In this document: piece after piece, positions 25,501 to 32,265 of the stretch
How positions within the stretch are numbered: the first letter of the stretch is position 1
How the letters are laid out: each line of letters opens with the position of its first letter
From: Rhodocyclaceae bacterium
GTDB taxonomy: Bacteria > Pseudomonadota > Gammaproteobacteria > Burkholderiales > Rhodocyclaceae
Reading direction: 5' to 3'
Length of the DNA stretch: 32,537 bases
Assembly: GCA_024709955.1 (NCBI GenBank)
Contig: JANJVS010000054.1
Coordinates: 1-32,537 of the forward strand
Notes under the pieces: generated by a model
What the model was told of the DNA's origin: nothing
The model's database searches: none
What the model saw: the letters and a program-made list of their open reading frames with translations, nothing else
Made by a program: the position numbers and the translations under genes

Positions 25501-27471
25501 GGCGCGCTGGAAACCCTGCTGCTCGACAAGCGCAACTACGGCTCGATGAACTGCGGCGACGGCGCCTGCCTGGGCTGCGGCGAGAAGACCGCGATCCACC
25601 TGTTCACCGCGACGGTCACCGCGCTGATGCAGCCGCGCGTCAAGGCCTTCGTCGAAAAGCTCGACGACCTGATCGCCCGCCTCGAACAGCACATGCGCAT
25701 CAAGCTCGCCTCGGCGGTGGATCTCACCGACGCCAGCGCCGTGGTGAAGGCCGTCGAAGCCGCCGGCCAGCACGACCTGACCCTGTCCAACCTCGCCGCC
25801 AAGCTCACCGAGAACAAGCCCTCGCAGCTGCTCGACCCGCAGTGGGTGAAGAACACCGCCCAGCTGCTCGAAAAGCTCAAGGACCTCAAGTGGCGCTACG
25901 TCGAGGGCCCGACCAAGCGCGGCCGCGCCGAGATGGGCATCGTCAACTCCACCGGCTGCACCTCGGTGTGGGGCTCCACCTATCCGTTCAGCCCCTATCC
26001 CTTCCCCTGGACCTCGCACCTGTTCCAGGACTCGCCCTCGGTGGCGATGGGCCTGTTCGAGGGCCACATGGCCAAGATGGCCGACGGCTTCAAGGCGGTG
26101 CGCATGGCCGAGAAGGAACTCGCCGGCGACTACCTGCCGGACCGCGACGACGACTTCTTCCGCCGCTTCACCTGGAGCAAGTTCTCCGAGGACGAGTGGC
26201 AGCTCTGTCCGCCGGTCGTCTCCCTCGGCGGCGACGGCGCGATGTACGACATCGGCTTCCAGAACCTCTCGCGCGCCATGATGTCGGGCATGCCGATCAA
26301 GGTGCTGGTGGTCGACACGCAGGTGTATTCGAACACCGGCGGCCAGGCCTGCACCTCGGGCTTCATCTCGCAGGTCTCGGACATGGCGCCCTTCGGCGCG
26401 GCGCAGCGCGGCAAGCAGGAGACCCGCAAGGAGATCTCGCTGATCGGCCTCGCGCACCGTACCTCCTACGTCAGCCAGAGCACGATCGCCCACGTTAACC
26501 ACCTGATCGAGAGCTACATCGACGGCCTCAACAGCCGTCGTCCGGCGCTGTTCAACATCTACGCCGTCTGCCCGCCCGAGCACGGCGTCGGCGACGACAA
26601 GAGCTTCGACCAGAGCAAGCTCGCGGTCGAGAGCCGCGCCTATCCGCTGTTCCGCTTCGACCCGGACGCCGGCATCACCTTCCACGAGACGGTCAGCCTC
26701 GAAGGCAACCCGGCGCCCGACGCCGACTGGCCGACCTACACCCTCAAGTACCGCGACGAGTCCGGCGCCGAGCAGAGCATGGAGCTGCCGATGACCTTCG
26801 CCGATTTCGCCGCCACCGAGGCGCGCTTCCTCAAGCAGTTCAAGAAGGCGCCGCCGGAGACCTGGAACGAGAACATGGTCATGCTCGCCGACTTCCTGAA
26901 GCTGGACGCCGACGAGCGCGAGGGGAAGTTCCCCTTCATCTGGGCCGTCGACGGCAAGAACCGCCTGATGCGCCTGCTGGTCACCGAGGATCTGGTGCGC
27001 TCGACCGAGGAGCGCCTGCACTTCTGGCGCCAGCTCAAGAACATCGCCGGCGTCGATGCCCGCGCCGGCGACGAGAGCGCGGTGGCAGAGCGCGTGCGCG
27101 CCGACCTGCTGGCCAAGATCTCCGCCAGCCTCGGCCTCGGTGGCGGCGACGGCGCGCCAGCCGCGGCCACCGTCGCGCCAGCGCCGACTTCCGCCGGCGC
27201 GGCGGAGGGCGCGCGCGGCGACTACGAGCCGGTCTGGGTTGAAACGCCCGAGTGCACGGCCTGCGACGAGTGCATCAACCTCGCGCCGAAGACCTTCGCC
27301 TACAACGACCAGAAGCTGGCGATCGTCATCGATCCGAAGGGCGCGAAGTTCGCCGACATCGTCAAGGCGGCCGAGAAGTGCACCGCCGGCTGCATCCATC
27401 CCGGCACGCCGTGGAACATGGCCGAGCCGGGCGTCGACAAGCTGATGGCGCGCGCCGCGAAGTTCAACTGA
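22555..27471 (+). CDS. nifJ: Pyruvate:ferredoxin oxidoreductase-like enzyme (NifJ family) with C-terminal ferredoxin domain
   Basis: This is a thiamine-diphosphate enzyme oxidising a 2-oxoacid, probably pyruvate, to acyl-CoA and CO2 with electrons to ferredoxin. The 1638-residue chain shows domains in order: the pyrimidine-binding domain (AYPITPSTQMGEYWAEE, 46-62; EPESEHAA near 79), the Cys sites CTACGNCYTECP (from 793) and CKGCALCVTVCE (from 927), CGDGACLGCGEK (from 1000), and the TPP Mg motif GGDGAMYDIGF (1225) with NTGGQACTSG (1260). A Gly/Ala/Pro linker (about 1530-1560) then leads to a ferredoxin-like domain CTACDECINLAPKTF (from 1567) and CTAGCIHPGTP (from 1609). Ordinary members are about 1170-1200 residues, so it is roughly 400 longer, with extra sequence around 820-920 and 1010-1100. 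Substrate is inferred. It sits between rnfB and rnfC; AGGAG precedes the ATG. Confidence 0.88.
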   Translation: MLTKLFQSAKSETDQKQVKYPGVRDAVDGNTAVIHVEREASDAAGAYPITPSTQMGEYWAEEVAKGHLNISDKPLIFIEPESEHAAAGVTAGMAMTGLRATNFSSAQGVAFMHESLYGAVGKRLPYLLNMGCRAITKASLNVHCSHDDYHCVDDTGFIQVMAKNATECADLNLIGRKVAELSLTPAIVGQDGFITTHLIESCVLPERELVAEYLGKPDDLIDTPTPAQAMLYGSKRRRVPAIWDVDTPLVSGSVQNQDAYMQATAGQRPYFFDHIEEITDACMAEYAGLTGRQYQRVSTYKCEDADYVIVGMGSMIVQAEAVADYLRETRKLKVGVVNLTMFRPFPGDLLGKVLKGRKGVVVLERTDQPLAEDLPLMREVRATLVKCIENGMVLDGDKPYAGYASYGAGEMPRLYSGCYGLGSRDLQPEGLIGAIENMLPEGAKRKFFYLSIDFARDPLNPKDEVHQQDLQEKYPQIKALGIRGSENPNLLPKGAITVRMHSVGGWGAITTGKNLAMTLYELLGWDIKANPKYGSEKKGQPTTYYLSAAPEPIRINCEYTYVDVVLSPDPNVFGHSNPLSGLKKGGFLIIQSNLGDETWASFPVWAQKFIVDNDIRVYHLDAFQIAREEAGSPELQLRMQGIAFQGAFFAASPVMQSANLTENALFAAIEAQLQAKFGGKGARVVQDNLRVVKRGYTELKEITDKQVGVTRKQLVKKDAGLPIMLQQLPAGDGKIADIHRFWEQTGNFYLTGKGSDNLVDPFIGTAVMPAATGVYRDMTGIRFEHPVWIAENCTACGNCYTECPDSAIPGLVSSIGDVFNTCINRIETGGTPTRFLRRASRTVEKKLRNLVDTVGGPVRPLIDRAMSETVAEAPEADRHSMSSEFTLLQVQLAGFQFAATKPYWNQKEKKAKGSGGLFSITINPYTCKGCALCVTVCEDDALKMVTQTEESTDKLRRDWNFWLDLPTTPKEYSRIDSLDEKIGALETLLLDKRNYGSMNCGDGACLGCGEKTAIHLFTATVTALMQPRVKAFVEKLDDLIARLEQHMRIKLASAVDLTDASAVVKAVEAAGQHDLTLSNLAAKLTENKPSQLLDPQWVKNTAQLLEKLKDLKWRYVEGPTKRGRAEMGIVNSTGCTSVWGSTYPFSPYPFPWTSHLFQDSPSVAMGLFEGHMAKMADGFKAVRMAEKELAGDYLPDRDDDFFRRFTWSKFSEDEWQLCPPVVSLGGDGAMYDIGFQNLSRAMMSGMPIKVLVVDTQVYSNTGGQACTSGFISQVSDMAPFGAAQRGKQETRKEISLIGLAHRTSYVSQSTIAHVNHLIESYIDGLNSRRPALFNIYAVCPPEHGVGDDKSFDQSKLAVESRAYPLFRFDPDAGITFHETVSLEGNPAPDADWPTYTLKYRDESGAEQSMELPMTFADFAATEARFLKQFKKAPPETWNENMVMLADFLKLDADEREGKFPFIWAVDGKNRLMRLLVTEDLVRSTEERLHFWRQLKNIAGVDARAGDESAVAERVRADLLAKISASLGLGGGDGAPAAATVAPAPTSAGAAEGARGDYEPVWVETPECTACDECINLAPKTFAYNDQKLAIVIDPKGAKFADIVKAAEKCTAGCIHPGTPWNMAEPGVDKLMARAAKFN
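27168..27187 (-). repeat. Dispersed repeat, copy 5 (inside nifJ linker)
   Basis: On the minus strand TCGGCGCTGGCGCGACGGTG differs from the core at three positions. It encodes part of the linker TVAPAPTSAG between the oxidoreductase and its ferredoxin tail. Confidence 0.6.
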
Positions 27472-27477
27472 TGCGGA

Positions 27478-27503
27478 GCGGGAGCGGGGCGTCCCGCTCC
27501 CGC
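27478..27503 (+). other. Strong stem-loop between nifJ and rnfC
   Basis: GCGGGAGCGGG pairs perfectly with CCCGCTCCCGC (11 pairs) around GCGT, seven bases after the nifJ stop. No T-run follows, so it is more likely an mRNA stabiliser or processing site that sets the ratio of nifJ to rnfC products than a full terminator. Confidence 0.7.
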
Positions 27504-27527
27504 CCCGCGGTGCCCGACTAGGACATC

Positions 27528-28895
27528 ATGAAACTACTCAGCTATTTTCGCGGCGAAGCCTTCCAGCGCGGCGTGCATCCGCCGGCCAACAAGCTGACCG
27601 CGCGGCAGAAGATCCGCCGCCTGCCGTTCCCGCCGAAGGTGGTCGTGCCGCTCTCGCAGCACATCGGCAAGGCGCCCCACCCGATCGTCAAGGTCGGCCA
27701 GGAAGTGGTGCGCGGCGAGCCGATCGCGCGCACCGACGACTGGCTGTCGGTGCCCCATCACGCGCCCGTCACCGGCGTGGTCGAGTTCATCGGCCTGCGG
27801 CCCGGCGCGCGCGGACCGTGGGTCGAGTCCATCGTCATCCGCGCCCATCCGGGCGCGACGCAGCAGGATCTCTGGGGCCAGCCGCGCGACATGGCGTCGC
27901 TGTCCGGCGCCGACATCCTGCAGGCGGTCTGGGACACCGGCATGGTCGGCCTCGGCGGCGCCGCCTTCCCGACCCACGCCAAGCAAACCCTGCCGAAGCA
28001 GGCCCACGTGCAAACGCTGGTGGTGAACGGCTGCGAATGCGAGCCCTATCTGACCTGCGACCATCGCGTCATGATCGAGCAGGCCGACGACCTGGTGACG
28101 GGCATCCGCTACGCGATGCGCGCCACCGGCGCCGTGCGCGCCATCGTCGGCATCGAGGACAACAAGCGCGACGCGCGGGACGCCGTGCGCGCGGCCATCG
28201 AAAAAGCTGGCAAGGTGCCGGAGGGGGAGATCCACGCCGAGCTGGTGCCGACCAAGTATCCGCAGGGCTCCGAGAAGATGCTGATCATGGCGCTGTTCGG
28301 CGTGGAAATTCCCGCCGGCGGCCTGCCGGTGTCCCTTGGCATGGTGGTCAACAACGTCGGTACGCTGGCCGCGCTGGGCCGGTTGCTGCCGGCCGGGCGC
28401 GGCCTCACCGAGCGCGTCGTCACGGTCACCGGCCCCGGCGTGGCGCGGCCCGGCGACTACATCGTGCCGCTCGGCACGCCGCTCTCCTTCATCCTCGACC
28501 ATGCCGGCGCCCCGAACGCGGATGCCCGGCAGATCATCCTCGGCGGGCCGATGATGGGCCAGGCCGCCGCTTCCCTTGACGTGCCGATCACCAAGGGCAT
28601 CTCCGGCGTGCTGGTGATGCGCGCCGACCAGGTTGCCGACGGCCTGGCGCGCAGGACCTTTCCGTGCATCAAGTGCGCCGAGTGCGTCGAGTCCTGCCCG
28701 ATGGGCCTCAATCCCTCGCAGCTCGGCATGCTGGCGGCGAAGCGCGAATACGACCTGATGGGCTCGCGCTACCACCTCGGCGAATGCTTCGAGTGCGGCT
28801 GCTGCTCCTACGTCTGTCCCTCCAACATCCCGCTGGTGCAGCAGTTCCGCGTCGCCAAGCAGATCCTGCGCGAGAAAGCGATGGCCGCCAAATGA
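27528..28895 (+). CDS. rnfC: RnfC, NADH-binding subunit of the Rnf complex
   Basis: RnfC carries FMN/NADH sites and two [4Fe-4S] clusters and links the complex to NAD. The 455-residue protein opens with FRGEAFQRGVHPPANK, has a barrel-sandwich region, GMVGLGGAAFPTHAK and NGCECEPYLTCDH of the Nqo1-like nucleotide domain, then CIKCAECVESCP (380-391) and CFECGCCSYVCP (420-431). It lacks the long Ala/Lys-rich C-terminal extension of E. coli RsxC. Its stop overlaps the rnfD start by four bases. AGGA lies before the ATG. Confidence 0.96.
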   Translation: MKLLSYFRGEAFQRGVHPPANKLTARQKIRRLPFPPKVVVPLSQHIGKAPHPIVKVGQEVVRGEPIARTDDWLSVPHHAPVTGVVEFIGLRPGARGPWVESIVIRAHPGATQQDLWGQPRDMASLSGADILQAVWDTGMVGLGGAAFPTHAKQTLPKQAHVQTLVVNGCECEPYLTCDHRVMIEQADDLVTGIRYAMRATGAVRAIVGIEDNKRDARDAVRAAIEKAGKVPEGEIHAELVPTKYPQGSEKMLIMALFGVEIPAGGLPVSLGMVVNNVGTLAALGRLLPAGRGLTERVVTVTGPGVARPGDYIVPLGTPLSFILDHAGAPNADARQIILGGPMMGQAAASLDVPITKGISGVLVMRADQVADGLARRTFPCIKCAECVESCPMGLNPSQLGMLAAKREYDLMGSRYHLGECFECGCCSYVCPSNIPLVQQFRVAKQILREKAMAAK

Positions 28896-30055
28896 GTATC
28901 GAGATCCGTTCCGCGCCCCACATCAAGGGGCCGAAGAGCGTCGAGCAGATCATGCGCCATGTCGTCTGGTCGCTGCTGCCGATCTGTGCCTTCTACGTCT
29001 ATCAGTACGGCCTGTCGGCCATGGCCTCGCTCGTCGTCGTCACCGGCAGCTGCCTGCTCGCCGAGCGCTGGTTCGTCAAGACCGGCACCCAGTCCGGCGA
29101 CATCTCCGACTATTCGGCGGTGATCACCGGCCTGCTGCTGGCGCTTTCGCTGCCGCCGGGCTTCCCGCTCTGGATGGGCGCCGTCGCCGGCCTCGTCGCC
29201 ATCGCGCTGGGCAAGGCGCTGTTCGGCGGCATCGGCTTCAACGTCTTCAACCCGGCGCTGGTCGGGCGCGCCTTCGCCCAGGCCGCCTTCCCGCAGGCGA
29301 TCGCCACCTACACGCCGTCCTTCCTGCCGGGCCGCTTCCACGAGATGATCCCGTCCTCGATGGCGCTGCCGCTGATGCAGCCGGCCGACGTCGCCGCCTG
29401 GCTCAAGCTCAAGCAGCTCGACGCGCTCGCCGGTGCCACGCCGCTGGCCAAGTGGAAGTTCGAGGGCGTGCTGGCCGGTGCCGAGGAACTCATCACCTCG
29501 CTCTCCGGCCACATGGCGGTCGGCCCCTCGCCGGCGCTGATCCTGGTCTGCGGCGCCTACCTCGCCCTGCGCCGCTACATGGACTGGCGCATCCCGGCGG
29601 CGATCCTCGGCAGCGCCGCCCTGACGGCCTGGCTGCTGTTCGCCTTCGACGGCACGCGCTACCCGAACCCCTTCTTCATGCTGTTCTCCGGCGGCCTGAT
29701 CCTCGGCGCGGTGTACATGGCGACCGACATGGCGACCTCGCCGGTGACGCCCAGGGGCATGTGGGTGTATGGCGCGCTGATCGGCATCCTCACCGTGGTG
29801 ATCCGCTACTACAGCGGCCTGCCGGAGGGCGTCATGTACGCGATCCTGCTCGGCAACGCCGCGACGCCGCTGATCGAGAAGATCACCCAGCCGACGCCCT
29901 TCGGCAAGGGCGCCTCGTCGCTCCTCGGCCGCCAGAAGAAGGGCGCCTCCTATCCGCTGCATCCGGGCTACATCTCGCGCGAGGACGCCGGCGCCGTGAC
30001 GCCGAAGAAGCGCTTCCTGCCGAACAAGCCGAAGAAACAGGACCGAGAGCCATGA
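28892..30055 (+). CDS. rnfD: RnfD, flavinylated membrane subunit
   Basis: RnfD is an integral membrane subunit with covalently bound FMN. ATG 28892 (ATGA overlap with rnfC) gives 387 residues, opening MSIEIRSAPHIKGPKSVEQIM. Many membrane helices are visible, and the FMN-attachment Thr183 is in DALAGATPLAKW (GATPL). GDISDYSAVITGLLLALSLPP and GGIGFNVFNPALVGRAF are conserved RnfD/NqrB motifs. A hydrophilic tail of about 40 residues rich in Lys/Pro follows the last helix. The track's 463-residue frame from 28664 is an upstream extension inside rnfC and was rejected. Confidence 0.95.
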   Translation: MSIEIRSAPHIKGPKSVEQIMRHVVWSLLPICAFYVYQYGLSAMASLVVVTGSCLLAERWFVKTGTQSGDISDYSAVITGLLLALSLPPGFPLWMGAVAGLVAIALGKALFGGIGFNVFNPALVGRAFAQAAFPQAIATYTPSFLPGRFHEMIPSSMALPLMQPADVAAWLKLKQLDALAGATPLAKWKFEGVLAGAEELITSLSGHMAVGPSPALILVCGAYLALRRYMDWRIPAAILGSAALTAWLLFAFDGTRYPNPFFMLFSGGLILGAVYMATDMATSPVTPRGMWVYGALIGILTVVIRYYSGLPEGVMYAILLGNAATPLIEKITQPTPFGKGASSLLGRQKKGASYPLHPGYISREDAGAVTPKKRFLPNKPKKQDREP

Positions 30056-30738
30056 ACGCCGAAGCGACCCTGCCGCAAACGACGCCCGCCGCGGCGATGG
30101 TCCGCACCCTCGGGCTGATCTCCGCCATCTGTGGCCTGATCATCGTCGCCGCCTACCAAGGCACCTACGACGCCGTGCAGGAGAACAAGCGCATCGCCGT
30201 CGAGCGCGCGGTGTTCAAGGTGATCCCCGCCGCCAAGTCGATCGCCGAGTACGTCGCCACCGCAGCGGGCGAAGTCGAAAAACTCGGCGCCGGCGGCACG
30301 GTGCCGGCCGGCGCCGTGAAGTTCTACGCCGGTTACGACGCCGCCGGCAAGCTCGCCGGCATCGCCGCCGAGGGCGGCGCCAAGGGCTACGCCGACACGG
30401 TGCGCATCCTGTTCGCCTGGGACCCGGAGAAAGCCGCAGTGACGGGCTTCGGCGTGGTCTCCTCGCGCGAGACGCCGGGCATCGGCGACAAGATCCTCGT
30501 CGACAAGGACTTCCTCGCCAACTTCCCCCTGGAGGCCAGGCTCGCCGCCGACGGCCAGGCGCTCGCCCACCAGATCCGCGCCGTCAAGCACGGCAGCAAG
30601 GCCAATCCCTGGGAAGTGGATGCCATCGCCGGCGCGACCATCACCTCGCGCGCCGTCGGCAAGGCGATCAACGACACGGCGCAGGCGCTGCTGCCGCGCA
30701 TCGCGCCGCATCTCGACAAGCTTAAGGAAAAGTCATGA
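30052..30738 (+). CDS. rnfG: RnfG, periplasmic flavinylated subunit, with a repeat-encoded segment
   Basis: RnfG carries covalent FMN on the periplasmic side. The 228-residue protein has an N-terminal helix (MVRTLGLISAICGLIIVAAYQGTY), GFGVVSSRETPGIGDKI (the RnfG/NqrC motif) and the flavin-attachment site DAIAGATITSRAV with Thr196. ATG 30052 overlaps the rnfD stop by four bases. An exact copy of the dispersed 20-base repeat lies in frame at residues 77-84, translated KLGAGGTV, in a stretch that is not a conserved family motif. It therefore looks like an in-frame insertion tolerated in a surface loop. Confidence 0.94.
   Translation: MNAEATLPQTTPAAAMVRTLGLISAICGLIIVAAYQGTYDAVQENKRIAVERAVFKVIPAAKSIAEYVATAAGEVEKLGAGGTVPAGAVKFYAGYDAAGKLAGIAAEGGAKGYADTVRILFAWDPEKAAVTGFGVVSSRETPGIGDKILVDKDFLANFPLEARLAADGQALAHQIRAVKHGSKANPWEVDAIAGATITSRAVGKAINDTAQALLPRIAPHLDKLKEKS
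30284..30303 (+). repeat. Dispersed repeat, copy 6 (inside rnfG)
   Basis: This is an exact 20-base core preceded by AAAAAC, as in copy 1. It is in frame in rnfG and translates to LGAGGTV after a Lys codon. Confidence 0.8.
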
Positions 30739-31373
30739 GCCAGACGACTGTACGTACCTGGGACGAGTTCATGGAGGGCGTCTGGCGCCAGAACCCGGTG
30801 TTCGTCATGGTGCTGGGCCTCTGCCCCGCGCTGGCGGTGACCGTATCGGCGGTGAATGCCCTCTCGATGGGATTGGCCACCACCTTCGTGCTGACCTGCT
30901 CCTGCGTGCTGGTGTCGCTGCTGCGCAAGCTGATCCCGAAGGAGGTGCGCATCGCCACCTACATCGTCATCATCGCCACCTTCGTCACGGTGGTGGATTA
31001 TCTGATCCAGGCGGTCAGCCTCGCCCTCTACGACGCGCTCGGCGCCTTCATCCAGCTCATCGTGGTGAACTGCATCATCCTCGGCCGCGCCGAGGCCCAC
31101 GCCTCGAAGAACCCGCCGTTCAAGGCGATGGTGAACGCCCTCGGCATGAGCCTCGGCTTCACCATCGGTCTGTTCGCGCTCGGCGCCGTGCGCGAGATTC
31201 TCGGCGCCGGCAAGCTGTTCGGCGTCGCGCTGTTCGGCGCGAACTTCCAGCCCTGGGTCGTCATGGTGCTGCCGCCCGGCGGCTTCTTCGTGCTCGGCAT
31301 GTGGCTGCTGGTGTTCGCCGCCGTTGCCCGGCGCAAGCAGCGCAAACTCGCGGAGGTGGCACAAAATGCATGA
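30735..31373 (+). CDS. rnfE: RnfE, membrane subunit
   Basis: RnfE pairs with RnfA in the membrane core; the homologous NqrD/NqrE pair holds an Fe-S centre between subunits. The 212-residue protein has about six helices and the conserved Cys30 (VLGLCPALAVT) and Cys113 (IVVNCIILGRAEA), the positions expected to bind metal. It overlaps rnfG by four bases and rnfA by eight. Nothing unusual in length. Confidence 0.96.
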   Translation: MSQTTVRTWDEFMEGVWRQNPVFVMVLGLCPALAVTVSAVNALSMGLATTFVLTCSCVLVSLLRKLIPKEVRIATYIVIIATFVTVVDYLIQAVSLALYDALGAFIQLIVVNCIILGRAEAHASKNPPFKAMVNALGMSLGFTIGLFALGAVREILGAGKLFGVALFGANFQPWVVMVLPPGGFFVLGMWLLVFAAVARRKQRKLAEVAQNA

Positions 31374-31944
31374 GAGCGCCTGGCAGATCTTCATCAGCGC
31401 CTTCCTCGCCAACAACTTCGTGCTGGCGATGTTCCTCGGCCTGTGTCCCTTCATCGGCGTCTCGGGCAAGCTGGAGACCGCCGCGCCGATGGGCGCGGCG
31501 ACCACCTTCGTGATGCTGGTCGCCTCGTTGTGCGCCTACGGTCTCAACCTGCTGCTCACGAGCTTCAATCTGGAGTTCCTGCGCCTGATCGCCTACATCG
31601 TGATCATCGCCTCGGCGGTGCAACTGGTCGAGATGGTCCTGAAGAAATACAGCCCGGCCCTGTTCCGCGCCCTCGGCATCTACCTGCCGCTGATCACCAC
31701 CAACTGCGCGGTGCTCGGCGTCGCCCTGTTCCAGACCGCGCGCGAGTACGACTTCGTCCAGTCCGTGACCTTCGCCGTCGGCGCCGGCGCCGGCTTCACC
31801 CTCGCCCTGGTGTTGATGGCCAGCGTGCGCGAGCGCCTGACGCTCTCCGACGTGCCGTCGGTGGCGCAGGGCACCGCGCTGTCGCTGATGCTCGCCGGCA
31901 TCCTCTCGCTCGCCTTCATGGGCTTCGCCGGCCTCGGCGGCTAA
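31366..31944 (+). CDS. rnfA: RnfA, membrane subunit
   Basis: RnfA is the second subunit of the membrane metal-binding core. ATG 31366 gives MHESAWQIFISAFLANNFVLAMFLGLCPFIGVS, 192 residues, the usual size. Cys27 (GLCPFIGVS) and Cys114 (TTNCAVLGV) mirror those of RnfE. The start overlaps the rnfE stop by eight bases. The track's earlier start at 31324 lies within rnfE. It is followed after 109 bases by a small Cys-rich membrane gene. Confidence 0.96.
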   Translation: MHESAWQIFISAFLANNFVLAMFLGLCPFIGVSGKLETAAPMGAATTFVMLVASLCAYGLNLLLTSFNLEFLRLIAYIVIIASAVQLVEMVLKKYSPALFRALGIYLPLITTNCAVLGVALFQTAREYDFVQSVTFAVGAGAGFTLALVLMASVRERLTLSDVPSVAQGTALSLMLAGILSLAFMGFAGLGG

Positions 31945-31999
31945 GAAATGACCGCCCACGGCCCCGCCGGGATTCCCTTCGCTCACGACCCCGGTGCGC

Positions 32000-32018
32000 C
32001 GCTCCCCACTGGGGGGCG
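32000..32018 (+). other. Hairpin after rnfA
   Basis: CGCTCCCC pairs with GGGGGGCG (eight pairs with one T-G) around ACT in the 109-base rnfA to small-gene gap. No T-run follows. It may reduce, but should not fully stop, transcription into the small gene. Confidence 0.4.
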
Positions 32019-32053
32019 CGGTTGCCCTTGGGGCGGCCCGGCAGGCAACTGAC

Positions 32054-32245
32054 ATGTCCCTCTACCTCACCGCCATCGGCCTGATCTTCGCCCTCATGCT
32101 CGCCGGCATCGGCGTGGACCGCCTCTACCGCGCCTTCGCCGCGCGCAATCCGCGGCTCGGCCCGTTCCGCAAGAAGGACGGCGGCTGCGGCAGCTGTTCC
32201 GGCGGCAGCGGCTGCAGTGGCGGTGACAAGTCCTGCGACGCCTGA
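32054..32245 (+). CDS. Small Cys-rich single-helix membrane protein, possible NqrM-like Rnf assembly factor
   Basis: This is a 63-residue protein: one membrane helix (YLTAIGLIFALMLAGIGVDRLY), a basic linker (AARNPRLGPFRKKDG), then a short tail with Cys-x2-Cys, Cys and Cys (GGCGSCSGGSGCSGGDKSC). I recognise no specific family. The layout, one helix plus a four-Cys tail, resembles NqrM, which is needed to insert iron between NqrD and NqrE; those are homologues of RnfE/RnfA encoded just upstream. That parallel is the basis for the proposal and remains inference. It could instead be a FeoB-associated-type Cys-rich peptide. No clear Shine-Dalgarno sequence is visible (GGCAACTGAC precedes). Confidence 0.7.
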   Translation: MSLYLTAIGLIFALMLAGIGVDRLYRAFAARNPRLGPFRKKDGGCGSCSGGSGCSGGDKSCDA

Positions 32246-32253
32246 TCTCCAAA

Positions 32254-32265
32254 GTCGGCGCCGAC
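32254..32265. repeat. Partial dispersed repeat / palindrome
   Basis: GTCGGCGCCGAC is a perfect 12-base palindrome nine bases after the small gene's stop, with AAA before it. It matches the first ten bases of the repeat core after the AAAG flank and then diverges, so it looks like a truncated copy. Nothing further is recognisable between 32266 and 32458. Confidence 0.45.

Noticed and set aside
22387-27399. 1670-codon open frame antisense to nifJ
   Set aside because: Its translation is low-complexity and matches no family, while the plus strand shows clear PFOR motifs. High GC at third codon positions suppresses stops on the opposite strand.
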